A stretch of DNA of 47,614 bases from Thermoplasmata archaeon (lineage in GTDB: Archaea > Thermoplasmatota > Thermoplasmata > Thermoplasmatales > Thermoplasmataceae): the NCBI GenBank assembly GCA_021846695.1, contig JAJZWN010000005.1, forward strand, positions 1-47,614, read 5' to 3'. The position numbers and the translations under genes are program-made. Under the pieces are notes generated by a model, which saw only the letters and a list, made by a program, of their open reading frames with translations, ran no database searches and had not been told where the DNA came from. The number at the start of each line of letters is the position of its first letter. Positions within the stretch are counted from its first letter, which is position 1. This document shows positions 27,189-34,710 of this stretch, in pieces.

Positions 27189-28712
27189 TTGATTGCTAAA
27201 AAATCTCCGATGCTGGTTTTCGGCCAGGTTACAAATTCACTATTTGGATATATTGGCTTATTTTTTATTATTAGATTTGTAGGGCTGCAATCATGGGGAT
27301 ACCTCAGCTTTTCCCTGGCATTTATAGGTGTATTGAGCATTATCGGGGATCTGGGATATGGAACTGCACATCTGAAATACCTCTCATCCGGAGAATATGA
27401 AGAGGGTGTGTGTACCGGTACGTTTTTAACAATAAGGACAGTACAGACTTTAATTACAATATCAATTGTCTTGGGATCGCTGTTTATCTGGATAGATGTA
27501 TTGCACAGGGGGTTCCAGAGCAATGTAGAAATATACGCCATAATACTTCTTCTCCCTTACTTTTTCTTTGCACGGTTGAAGGATGTCCCTGGCATATATT
27601 ATAAATCCAAACTGAAATCTGCACGTATGTCAATACCGCAAATTACAGAAGCAGTGGTAAGGAATTCGCTGTTTATAATCCTCGGCGCAGCATATTTTCT
27701 TAGAATACCCGGTTATAATACAGTATCTGCGGCCATTTTAATGGCAATTATTTACAGTATTTCCTATTTCATCTATTTCCTGTTGTCTGTATTTCTAGGA
27801 AGGCCGTGGAAAGTTAAAAGGCCATCGATGGAACTCTTCAAGAAATACACAAAACTTGCATATCCTCTGGCACTGGCATCGGTGATCGGGTCGGTTAGTG
27901 AAAACATAGATAAGGTTTTAATTGAATTTTACTGGCATGCTGTTGCAACAGGGGCATTTGCAAGCCTGCAGCGTATAGCCAGCCCAATTACAACCTTCTC
28001 AGGGACAATAAGCATATTTTTTATTCCACTGCTCATGAAAAGCCAGGGGTCCAGCGATAAAACCTTCAAAACAGATATTTCATCATTTGAACGGATAATA
28101 TCTATATTCATATTGCCACTGGTAATTATCTTCGTTGTTTTGAGGGTATATGTGGCGAATCTATGGTCCGCTGCCCTGATACCCTATGCCGACATACTGA
28201 TATTTCTCACACTTGCAGCCTACCTTTTCGCAATAAATTCTGCTTATTCTTCCAGCCTCGTTGCCCGGGGGCTCACTGCCAAAATAGGAAAAATTACTAT
28301 AATCGCACTCATAATCAATATCTCCCTGGATCTGCTGCTTATACCCCCCGATGTGTTTGAAATACGTATCTTTTCGCTTGGAGTCCTGGGCGGTGCTGTA
28401 AGCACTTTTGTTGCCATGCTGTTTGAGACCGTGGCTTACCGGGTTACTGTAATAAGGGCAGAAAAGATGAAACCTGATTTGAGGATATTTTACCAGTTAT
28501 TGCCCATCCTGGCACAATCCATGTTCCTTTTCGGTATAACCAGTTACATAAAAATATACAGTATCCTCCTGTTTATCCCCGTTTCAGTAGCATCAGTTAT
28601 TGTATTTTTGGGAGTTGCCGTACTGTCAAGGCAAATAACTCTTAACCAGATACTGGAATTTATAAGGGCTTTAAACCCATTTTCATTTGGAAAGCAGCTA
28701 CATAATGAATAA
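27189..28712 (+). CDS. Polysaccharide flippase (Wzx/MATE-like)
   Basis: A 507-aa integral membrane protein with about 13-14 predicted transmembrane helices. It is organised like the oligosaccharide flippases of the MOP superfamily: N-terminal LVFGQVTNSLFGYIGLFFIIRFVG, middle KLAYPLALASVIGSVSENIDKVLIEFYW and C-terminal paired helices. The likely role is moving lipid-linked oligosaccharides across the membrane for surface glycan or N-glycosylation. The start is TTG 27189 or ATG 27210; a box A near 27172-27178 does not settle it. No glycosyltransferase is adjacent; one lies at 36.4 kb. Confidence 0.85.
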   Translation: MIAKKSPMLVFGQVTNSLFGYIGLFFIIRFVGLQSWGYLSFSLAFIGVLSIIGDLGYGTAHLKYLSSGEYEEGVCTGTFLTIRTVQTLITISIVLGSLFIWIDVLHRGFQSNVEIYAIILLLPYFFFARLKDVPGIYYKSKLKSARMSIPQITEAVVRNSLFIILGAAYFLRIPGYNTVSAAILMAIIYSISYFIYFLLSVFLGRPWKVKRPSMELFKKYTKLAYPLALASVIGSVSENIDKVLIEFYWHAVATGAFASLQRIASPITTFSGTISIFFIPLLMKSQGSSDKTFKTDISSFERIISIFILPLVIIFVVLRVYVANLWSAALIPYADILIFLTLAAYLFAINSAYSSSLVARGLTAKIGKITIIALIINISLDLLLIPPDVFEIRIFSLGVLGGAVSTFVAMLFETVAYRVTVIRAEKMKPDLRIFYQLLPILAQSMFLFGITSYIKIYSILLFIPVSVASVIVFLGVAVLSRQITLNQILEFIRALNPFSFGKQLHNE

Positions 28713-28713
28713 G

Positions 28714-28721
28714 TTTATATT
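28714..28721 (+). promoter_or_regulatory. Box A of the tRNA-binding OB gene / rfcL
   Basis: TTTATATT is centred about 24 bases before ATG 28742. Confidence 0.5.
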
Positions 28722-28741
28722 ATATAGCTAAAATACAGGGT

Positions 28742-29068
28742 ATGGAAGAGATAAGCATAGATGAATTCCATAAGATAGATATCAGAGTTGGAAAGGTAAT
28801 AGAGTGCACAAAGGTCGAAAAATCAAGAAATCTATTGAAAATTATAGTTGACCTTGGAGACCAGCAAAAACAGATCATATCAAGCATTTCAAATTGCTAT
28901 TCTCCAGAGGATATGATGGGAAAGCAGCTTGTTGTTATAAATAATTTAGCCCCTGCTAAATTCATGGGCCTGGAAAGCCAGGGCATGCTTCTTGCTGTAG
29001 AGGATGAAAATGGTGTCTCCCTGTTAAAGCCAGATCGGGAAGTTTCTCCTGGCACGAAGGTACATTAA
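28742..29068 (+). CDS. tRNA-binding OB-fold protein (MetRS C-terminal-like)
   Basis: A 108-aa stand-alone EMAPII/Trbp111-type domain. The sequence IDEFHKIDIRVGKVIECTKVEKS (about 5-27), QIISSISNCYSPEDMMGKQLVVINNLAPAKFMGLESQGMLLA (about 43-84) and the end match the domain fused to MetRS in other species. In archaea it is often a separate gene and binds the outer corner of tRNA. Its stop overlaps the rfcL start as TAATG, so the two are translationally coupled. Confidence 0.92.
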   Translation: MEEISIDEFHKIDIRVGKVIECTKVEKSRNLLKIIVDLGDQQKQIISSISNCYSPEDMMGKQLVVINNLAPAKFMGLESQGMLLAVEDENGVSLLKPDREVSPGTKVH

Positions 29069-30327
29069 TGTCACTTGCCGATGATTACCGCCCATCCGAT
29101 TTAAATAGCCTGCTGTTAAGCAATGAAGCAAGGCAAGCCATGATTTCATGGATCGATTCCTGGATGAACCATTCAGAAGTCAAAAACTCACTGATACTGT
29201 GGGGCCAGCAGGGAATAGGAAAAACCAGTGCAGCATATGCACTTGCCAGTTACGCCGGGCTTCCTGTGGTTGAAATGAACGCATCTGAACAGAGGAATAA
29301 GGAAAGCATGAAAAAGATTGCATTAATGGCATCACAATACAGGAATCTTTTTGATGATGACGCCAGAATGCCCGATAAACTCATACTCATAGATGAAGCA
29401 GACAACATATTTGAATCCAGAAGCAGGTCCTCGGGTGGTGATACAGGAGGCATGTCAGAGCTTCTTGAAATCATAAAAAACACAAAAAATCCGGTTATAA
29501 TTACAATGAACGATTACTATTCTTTTAAATCTAAAAATAATGCAAGGGAAATAGTTTCCAGATCGGTAGAAATAGAAATGACCCCATATAAAAGAAAAAA
29601 TGAGGTAAACTATAAAATATTCACTTCAGGCGTGCACAGTGTCCTGAAAAATATAGCTATAAAGGAAAATATACATATAAATGACCATGAGATTGATGGG
29701 ATTATAAGGTCAAATGAGCCTGATATTAGAGCCATGATAAACGACCTTTACCTCTACAGTTCACGTGAAAACGATTACGGGGAGAATAGCAGGGACAAAT
29801 CAGAATCAATCTATTACCTCACATCAGATACATTCAGGGGAAATGATTACGATACGATTATATCAGCTCTGTATAAAATGGATGAAGATACTGATTTTTA
29901 TATGAAGTGGATTGATGAAAATATTCCATATGAGTATACAGACCCGGTAGACCTGAAGAATACATATGACCTGATTTCAATAGCAGATATCTATTATGGG
30001 AACAGGTTCAAAAATTTCTCACTTGCCAGTTACGGCATGGAAATTACAGCCGGCATATCAGTGAAAGCAAAAAACAGGAATGACCATTATGTGAAATACA
30101 ATTTTCCATCATTTATCAAGAAAATGGCTATGAGGAAAAAGAATTTTGAACTTTACAATACAATTAATTTTGCAGGAAGGATGGGGGCAATTTCCCATAC
30201 ATCAACGGCTACAATATCTGGCAATATGTGGTTTTACCATATAATGAAACAGAAGGATAGAAAATTATATTCATTTTTATCCACACTGCTTGGAATAACT
30301 GAAAAACAAACACACAGCGCTAAATAA
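29068..30327 (+). CDS. rfcL: Replication factor C large subunit
   Basis: A 419-aa AAA+ clamp-loader subunit that helps load PCNA. Motifs: ADDYRPSDLNSLL at the N-terminus, Walker A GQQGIGKTS (about 45-53, with Gln where Pro is common), Walker B LILIDEADNI, sensor 1 IITMNDYYS, and a helical collar in the second half. The small subunit is not in the window. It is coupled to the tRNA-binding OB gene, and its stop is 4 bp from the convergent Pop5 gene. Confidence 0.93.
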   Translation: MSLADDYRPSDLNSLLLSNEARQAMISWIDSWMNHSEVKNSLILWGQQGIGKTSAAYALASYAGLPVVEMNASEQRNKESMKKIALMASQYRNLFDDDARMPDKLILIDEADNIFESRSRSSGGDTGGMSELLEIIKNTKNPVIITMNDYYSFKSKNNAREIVSRSVEIEMTPYKRKNEVNYKIFTSGVHSVLKNIAIKENIHINDHEIDGIIRSNEPDIRAMINDLYLYSSRENDYGENSRDKSESIYYLTSDTFRGNDYDTIISALYKMDEDTDFYMKWIDENIPYEYTDPVDLKNTYDLISIADIYYGNRFKNFSLASYGMEITAGISVKAKNRNDHYVKYNFPSFIKKMAMRKKNFELYNTINFAGRMGAISHTSTATISGNMWFYHIMKQKDRKLYSFLSTLLGITEKQTHSAK

Positions 30328-30331
30328 TAGT

Positions 30332-30601
30332 CTATAAATGCGGATTGTTTTCAATCCGGTGCGAGAGGGCTTTCTTGCATTTTTTTATTGTGCCGCTGAC
30401 AGTTATTATATTACCGCCCTTTTCACGTATTATGCTGCATATGGTCGGTTTATTCAACTGATTGCACATATAAATACTGAAATTTTCAGTTCTATATTTC
30501 CTCTTAACTTCATAATAGTTATACAGGTATCTGTCCATTCTTTCGGGTTCTGACTCCCAGAATACAAGCACATACCTTTTCCTTATTAATGACCCTTTCA
30601 A
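30332..30601 (-). CDS. rnp2: RNase P protein component 2 (Pop5-like)
   Basis: An 89-aa small protein, shorter than most Pop5 (about 110-120). The segments LIRKRYVLVFWESE at the N-terminus, KPTICSIIREKGG and especially ITVSGTIKKCKKAL near the end match archaeal Pop5, a subunit that with Rpp30 activates the RNase P RNA for tRNA 5' processing. The only plausible start is TTG 30601, since in-frame upstream codons hit a stop at about 30620. It converges on rfcL. Confidence 0.8.
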   Translation of the reverse strand: MKGSLIRKRYVLVFWESEPERMDRYLYNYYEVKRKYRTENFSIYMCNQLNKPTICSIIREKGGNIITVSGTIKKCKKALSHRIENNPHL

Positions 30602-30939
30602 TGAATAGTTAATGGTTCCTTACTATTTTGAGTTTATCATAATCAGGTTAGGCATTAAGCAATATTCTGATCCTCTTGCAGTAAAATACTATGGAAACCG
30701 CATTCAGTTAGAAAAATAAATATCCCTACTATAATCAATCCTCTAAAATGCCTTATCCCGGCTAAGTTTATTTTCTATGTAATAATTGTATACAAATATT
30801 TGATTTTATGACTGAATTTCAATTGTAAAGGTAATCTGATCAGTTGATGTTATTTATCCAATGGGGCATAATTGCCATAGGCGAAATAAAAATCTATAAA
30901 TATCATTTATAAATGAAGTAGCAACTAAAAGTGAATAAT
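30602..30939. other. Intergenic region between Pop5 (-) and rpl15e (+)
   Basis: A 338-bp divergent gap. It holds two candidate box A elements for rpl15e (30894-30902 and 30906-30914) and A/T-rich sequence that would carry the Pop5 promoter. I find no ORF with a credible start and no structured RNA I can defend. Confidence 0.55.
30906..30914 (+). promoter_or_regulatory. Box A of rpl15e
   Basis: TTTATAAAT is centred 30 bases before ATG 30940. A second TATA-like element (CTATAAATA, 30894-30902) lies just upstream. Confidence 0.55.
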
Positions 30940-31527
30940 ATGGAAACTTCATACAGCTTAATTAGAAATGAATGGAAGCATTTAAAAAAATCAAGTATAT
31001 ACGGCTTACAGAAAGAAAGAATGATATCCTGGAGAAGGGGAAATTCCATTGAGAGAGTGGATCGCCCTACAAGGCTGGATAAGGCTAGAAACGTCGGATA
31101 TAAGGCAAAGGAAGGCTATATAGTGGTAAGGGCAAGAGTAAGGAGAGGCGGACAGCACAAGCCCAAGATAATGGGAGGCAGGAGGCCAAGGAGACTTGCA
31201 TATACCAAGATGACATTAAAGAAAAACATACAGGTAATTGCCGAGGAGCGTGTAGCTGATAAGTACCCTAATACCGAAGTGCTTAATTCATATTATGTGG
31301 GCGAGGATGGACTTTACAAATACTATGAAGTTATACTTGTAGATAAAGCCACACCGGCAATATACAATGATAGCAAAATTTCATGGATAGTTGAGCCACA
31401 GAATAAGGGCCGTGCTTACCGTGGCCTCACATCAGCAGCTTATAAGAACAGAGGGCTGGGACATGGGAGACTGGGAAGTGACAAGAGCAGACCTTCTATA
31501 CGGGCAAATGGAAGACTGAGGAAATAA
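30940..31527 (+). CDS. rpl15e: 50S ribosomal protein L15e
   Basis: A 195-aa very basic protein. Signatures: [13 protein letters not shown] at the N-terminus, [74 protein letters not shown] and the C-terminal [20 protein letters not shown] 30940 is preferred over GTG 30931 because of its box A spacing. A tRNA-Ser gene begins eight bases after its stop. Confidence 0.97.
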   Translation: METSYSLIRNEWKHLKKSSIYGLQKERMISWRRGNSIERVDRPTRLDKARNVGYKAKEGYIVVRARVRRGGQHKPKIMGGRRPRRLAYTKMTLKKNIQVIAEERVADKYPNTEVLNSYYVGEDGLYKYYEVILVDKATPAIYNDSKISWIVEPQNKGRAYRGLTSAAYKNRGLGHGRLGSDKSRPSIRANGRLRK

Positions 31528-31535
31528 TTTTTAAA

Positions 31536-31616
31536 GCCACGGTGGCCCAGTGGTACGGCGCCAGCCTTGAGAGCTGGTTCCCTTGTGGATCGGGTGTTCG
31601 AATCACCCCCGTGGCG
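31536..31616 (+). tRNA. tRNA-Ser (UGA anticodon)
   Basis: The cloverleaf folds by eye. The acceptor stem GCCACGG/CCGTGGC (7 bp) is perfect, and a D-arm follows. The anticodon stem CCAGC/GCTGG encloses loop CTTGAGA, giving anticodon TGA at 31568-31570 (reads UCA). A 14-nt variable region can pair TCC/GGA, the long arm typical of serine tRNAs. The T arm is GGGTG/CACCC with TTCGAAT, and the discriminator is G73. CCA is not encoded and there is no intron. It starts eight bases after the rpl15e stop, so it is probably cut from a shared transcript or driven from a promoter inside rpl15e. Confidence 0.95.
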
Positions 31617-31627
31617 TTTCAACAATT

Positions 31628-32254
31628 ATGCGCCAGCAAGGTGATATTGTGGACGAACTGGATGAATTAAGAAACAAAGCTATTGAACTGTTATTAAACG
31701 TTGATATAATAAGGGATTGCACCTATGTAAACAGGGATGATTTTGAGCAGGGAACCCTGGAATATGAAGATCTGGATTACCAGGATAAAAATATGCTCTT
31801 TACCATTGACGATTTCACAGTGCTAAATTTAAAGGGTGATAAAAACCATGTGGATAAATTGATTATCAATTTTAACGGCATACATGGGGATGACCCGGAG
31901 AATTTTGATGATGTTGATTTTTACATGGAGAAATATTCGGATATCCTGGAGAAGAATAATAATGTCTCACTTATAAATATAATACCCCTGAGGACAAATA
32001 GAAAGGAAACGTTTCTGGCTTTATTTGATAGAACGGAATTTAACGGGATAATTACATTTGATTATATCATAAATACACTTTTTAAAAGTTATATATTGCC
32101 TGTAATAAATATAATAAAACCCGGGGAAGTCCTCATACTTGACAGCAGGCTAAAAAACTCTATAAAAAATGTTCTTGAATCTGACACCAGCATTGATGTG
32201 CCTCCAGTATCTATGTTCGACGATATTTCCAGTTACAGAGAAAATTATGATTAA
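31628..32254 (+). CDS. Unrecognised 208-aa acidic protein
   Basis: I do not recognise a family. From ATG 31628 (MRQQGDIVDELDELRNKAIELLL) the protein is soluble, acidic and Asp/Asn-rich (YVNRDDFEQGTLEYEDLDYQDK; HGDDPENFDDVDFYMEKY), without cysteine motifs, membrane segments or P-loop. The longer frame to 31583 would run into the tRNA-Ser gene and is rejected. The start lies only 12 nt after the tRNA 3' end, so rpl15e, the tRNA and this gene may share a transcript. Confidence 0.7.
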   Translation: MRQQGDIVDELDELRNKAIELLLNVDIIRDCTYVNRDDFEQGTLEYEDLDYQDKNMLFTIDDFTVLNLKGDKNHVDKLIINFNGIHGDDPENFDDVDFYMEKYSDILEKNNNVSLINIIPLRTNRKETFLALFDRTEFNGIITFDYIINTLFKSYILPVINIIKPGEVLILDSRLKNSIKNVLESDTSIDVPPVSMFDDISSYRENYD

Positions 32255-32284
32255 ACTATATATGAACGTTTGTTATTTCATTTC

Positions 32285-32734
32285 ATGCAGGTAAGGCCAT
32301 ACAGGAAGTCTGATTTCCATGGTGTATCAATTATAGAGAAAATGGCATTTGGAGACGAGGCATATTCCAATTTTATGCTTAAAGGCATTTTAAATAGCAT
32401 TAATGGTTTTACATATGTCCTTGATGACGGTTCAAAACTCCATGGGTACGCAACAATGGGGCCCTTAAATGAACAGGCAATAGATATAGAAAGTATAGGG
32501 GTTCTTCCGGAAGACCAGGATATGGGATACGGAAGTATGCTGATTACTGCAATAGAAGCAGAAGCCAGAGCGAGAGGATATTCTATTATTATACTCGAAG
32601 TGAGGGAGAAAAACGATCATGCAATTAAATTCTATAAAGCCCACGGGTATGAAACATTTGAGTTAATTAATGGGTATTACAGTATGCCGTTCAATGGTTC
32701 AAGAAATGCTTACAGGATGAGAAAAAATATATAA
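32285..32734 (+). CDS. GNAT-family N-acetyltransferase (RimI-like)
   Basis: A 149-aa acetyltransferase. The acetyl-CoA loop is QDMGYGSMLI (Q-x-x-G-x-G), preceded by the beta-4 strand IDIESIGVLPED and followed by ILEVREKNDHAIKFYKAHGYETF, the pattern of RimI/Naa10-like enzymes that acetylate protein N-termini. ATG 32285 (MQVRPYRKSDF) aligns with the family start; TTG 32270 is an unneeded extension. Substrate unknown. It follows the 208-aa unknown gene by 30 nt. Confidence 0.87.
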   Translation: MQVRPYRKSDFHGVSIIEKMAFGDEAYSNFMLKGILNSINGFTYVLDDGSKLHGYATMGPLNEQAIDIESIGVLPEDQDMGYGSMLITAIEAEARARGYSIIILEVREKNDHAIKFYKAHGYETFELINGYYSMPFNGSRNAYRMRKNI

Positions 32735-32735
32735 T

Positions 32736-32849
32736 TCAATGCTTTTTAATTCTATTCAGCATCATATTAAACTCAGACCTGTTCCGTTCCTGCCTGAATG
32801 CAGAAATATCAAAGAATAAATCATGTTTTTCATGTTTTTTTGATATCAT
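32736..32849 (-). CDS. Candidate small protein, 37 aa, downstream of the CdvB-like gene
   Basis: A complete small ORF from ATG 32849 to TGA 32736. The peptide is basic and begins MISKKHEKHDLFFD, with FRQERNRSEFN in the middle and ending NRIKKH. An in-frame stop lies nine codons upstream of the ATG. A good box A (AATAAAATATA on the minus strand, 32868-32878) is centred about 24 bases before the ATG, as for leaderless genes here. It is on the same strand as the CdvB-like gene, 69 nt after its stop. There is no family match I know; it may be chance. Confidence 0.4.
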   Translation of the reverse strand: MISKKHEKHDLFFDISAFRQERNRSEFNMMLNRIKKH

Positions 32850-32918
32850 GATAATGCAACTCTTCAGTATATTTTATTGCCCACAGACATTTTCCTATTT
32901 AAAAATAATATATAGATA

Positions 32919-33530
32919 TTACTCGTGTTCTGCATTGCGTTTTTCAAGTTCGGCATCGATTTCATCATCTTTCTCTGCTGGCTTATTGCTTTTTGCTGAT
33001 CTCTTTGTCAGGAAATTGGTCAGCAATTCATCCTCGGAGATTGGTGAATCTGAATTTTCACTGAAACCAAGGTTTTCATTTATGCGCTCCACCTGATCGT
33101 TTATAGAGTTAAGGTTATTGTCAGCGATATCCTTGATGCTTGCAAGTGATCTGAGATAACTTGCCTGCTGGTCCGGTGTAATTTTAAGTGCCTGGAATAC
33201 AACCTCACTTTTTCCAATAAGATCCATAGCTTTTCCAGCATCGTTATACATATCCAGCTGTGATGATATGGAATCTAAGAGTATGTTGGTACGATCGAAA
33301 TATGTAGTAAATGCCCTTACGTCTTCTATCTGCTTTTCAAGGCCACGTTCAATATCGTTATAATTCCTTTCCTGAGCAGCCTTTCTGCTCTCTTCCAGGG
33401 ACTGCGCCCTTTTTAAAAGGGCCCTTATTGCCCTTTTTAAATTCATCTGTAAATCCTTAATTTTGACTTTAGTTTCTTCCAGCTCTTCGTCCTTTGAGAG
33501 CTTGGGTTTTTTCTTTGGCAAAATAGACAT
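32919..33530 (-). CDS. CdvB / ESCRT-III (Snf7-like) protein
   Basis: A 203-aa nearly all-helical protein. A basic N-terminus (MSILPKKKPKLSKDE) leads into long amphipathic helices: about 18-55 with LQMNLKRAIRALLKRAQSLEESRK, and about 60-110 with LEKQIEDVRAFTTYFDRTNILLD. Further helices and an acidic, flexible tail after about residue 155 follow. This basic-to-acidic helical layout is that of ESCRT-III/CdvB polymers. The last residues contain D192-A-E-L195-E-K-R198, close to the MIT-interacting MIM1 pattern (D/E)xxLxxR. A Vps4/CdvC ATPase with an MIT domain is encoded 1.2 kb away. ATG 33530 is chosen; the longer frame has no support. A plain coiled-coil protein is the alternative. Confidence 0.68.
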   Translation of the reverse strand: MSILPKKKPKLSKDEELEETKVKIKDLQMNLKRAIRALLKRAQSLEESRKAAQERNYNDIERGLEKQIEDVRAFTTYFDRTNILLDSISSQLDMYNDAGKAMDLIGKSEVVFQALKITPDQQASYLRSLASIKDIADNNLNSINDQVERINENLGFSENSDSPISEDELLTNFLTKRSAKSNKPAEKDDEIDAELEKRNAEHE

Positions 33531-33765
33531 AATATTTATAGTATTTACGTGATAATAAATATTTCGGTTTAACCATACTGCCTCATATCTTCTGTTCCGT
33601 ATAATTTTCATATGGATATTTTATCTATATATAATATAATATTCAGGAACCCAGCAGGAAGCTGCTACCATCTGTTTATAATAATATTATTTTATTAATA
33701 TATTAAATATGTAATTATTAATACAGGCAAATATTATATTCCGAATAAATATGTTGTAGTAAAAT

Positions 33766-34242
33766 ATGTCTGTTAAAAATAATAATTTTAAGATAATAAT
33801 AATTATTGCAATATATGCCACGATATCTTCAATCATTGCCAGCTCAGTAATGATAGTCATTGAACTACTCGGGCTTAAAATTCTGCTACTCTATATAATT
33901 TCATATGCTATAATTATGGCAACAGATATCGCCATTCTTTATTATGCGATAGAGATCATAATGGAAAGATACACTAAAATGCTCAAAATTATCAATGAAC
34001 CGGTAGCAAATGCACCCAGACCCGGTGTTGAAAGAAAAGCTATAGAGTTAACAGATTCTGAAAGCGCAATTGTATCCATACTTGAGAAGAATAATGGCAG
34101 AATAATGCAGAACTCATTAACAGGCAAAACAGGCTATTCAGCTCCAACAATATCGAGAATTTTAACCACTTTAGAAGAAAAGGGTGTAATAGATCGTAGA
34201 AGGCATGGCATGACAAATGAAATATCTCTTAAAGAAAGGTGA
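33766..34242 (+). CDS. Membrane-anchored winged-helix (MarR-like) regulator
   Basis: A 158-aa protein with two transmembrane helices (about 9-31 and 38-66), a short charged linker and a C-terminal winged helix (about 92-155). The last reads TDSESAIVSILEKNNGRIMQNSLTGKTGYSAPTISRILTTLEEKGVIDRRRHG, a clear helix-turn-helix plus wing. Such one-component membrane-bound regulators are common in archaea. A box A-like AATAAATA lies about 22 bases before the start. It sits divergent to the CdvB-like gene (236 bp between starts) and may regulate neighbours; this is unproven. Confidence 0.8.
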   Translation: MSVKNNNFKIIIIIAIYATISSIIASSVMIVIELLGLKILLLYIISYAIIMATDIAILYYAIEIIMERYTKMLKIINEPVANAPRPGVERKAIELTDSESAIVSILEKNNGRIMQNSLTGKTGYSAPTISRILTTLEEKGVIDRRRHGMTNEISLKER

Positions 34243-34303
34243 AATATATTTCAGTGAAATGCATTTCAGATAACAGTTAAAAGCTTTTTCAGGATACATA
34301 TGC

Positions 34304-34666
34304 ATGGAAACAAAAAAAATAATCTGGCTAATAATAGGGCTGGCAATATTTGTAGTGGCACTGAGTATGGTGTCTTTCTTCCTGTACGGGAGGCCGGACA
34401 TATCGACTCGTTATTCAGGAGTCTATCCATCAGCAACTGGATTTCCCGGGAGGTTCGCATTTATAATCATGCCCGTGATGGCAATTATATCTATATTAAT
34501 CCTTATACTTTTTGTAAGGTTTATTATGAGAATGGCCGGTGGAAGCTCATGCCGCAGGGATATGATATATGACAACTCTGAAGCAATATTGAGAGAAAGA
34601 TATGCAAAGGGCGAGATATCAGAGGAGGAATATAAAACAAGGCTGAACAATCTGAAAAACCATTGA
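34304..34666 (+). CDS. SHOCT-domain membrane protein
   Basis: A 120-aa protein with two transmembrane helices (about 6-28 and 45-68) and a cytosolic C-terminal SHOCT motif (about 90-118: EAILRERYAKGEISEEEYKTRLNNL), a short helical unit often found on membrane proteins and thought to mediate oligomerisation. It lies 61 nt after the membrane-bound regulator on the same strand, so they may be co-transcribed. Function is unknown. It converges on the Vps4/CdvC gene. Confidence 0.8.
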   Translation: METKKIIWLIIGLAIFVVALSMVSFFLYGRPDISTRYSGVYPSATGFPGRFAFIIMPVMAIISILILILFVRFIMRMAGGSSCRRDMIYDNSEAILRERYAKGEISEEEYKTRLNNLKNH

Positions 34667-34692
34667 ACTTTAAATTAATTTTTTTATAATTT

Positions 34693-34704
34693 TATAATTT
34701 TTTA
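34693..34704 (+). terminator. T-rich terminator element (copy 4)
   Basis: TATAATTTTTTA, 27 bases after the SHOCT gene stop and just before the end of the convergent Vps4/CdvC gene; a second T-run (TTTTTTTATAATTTTA) precedes it. Confidence 0.5.
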
Positions 34705-34710
34705 TGTACT

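Noticed and set aside
10640..30880. Shared 13-mer ATAATTGCCATAG upstream of asnS (10640) and rpl15e (30868)
   Set aside because: Its distance to box A and start differs between the two genes, and a pair of identical 13-mers is expected by chance in a 47-kb AT-rich window.
31583..31627. N-terminal extension of the 208-aa protein
   Set aside because: It overlaps the tRNA-Ser gene; ATG 31628 is the first start outside it.
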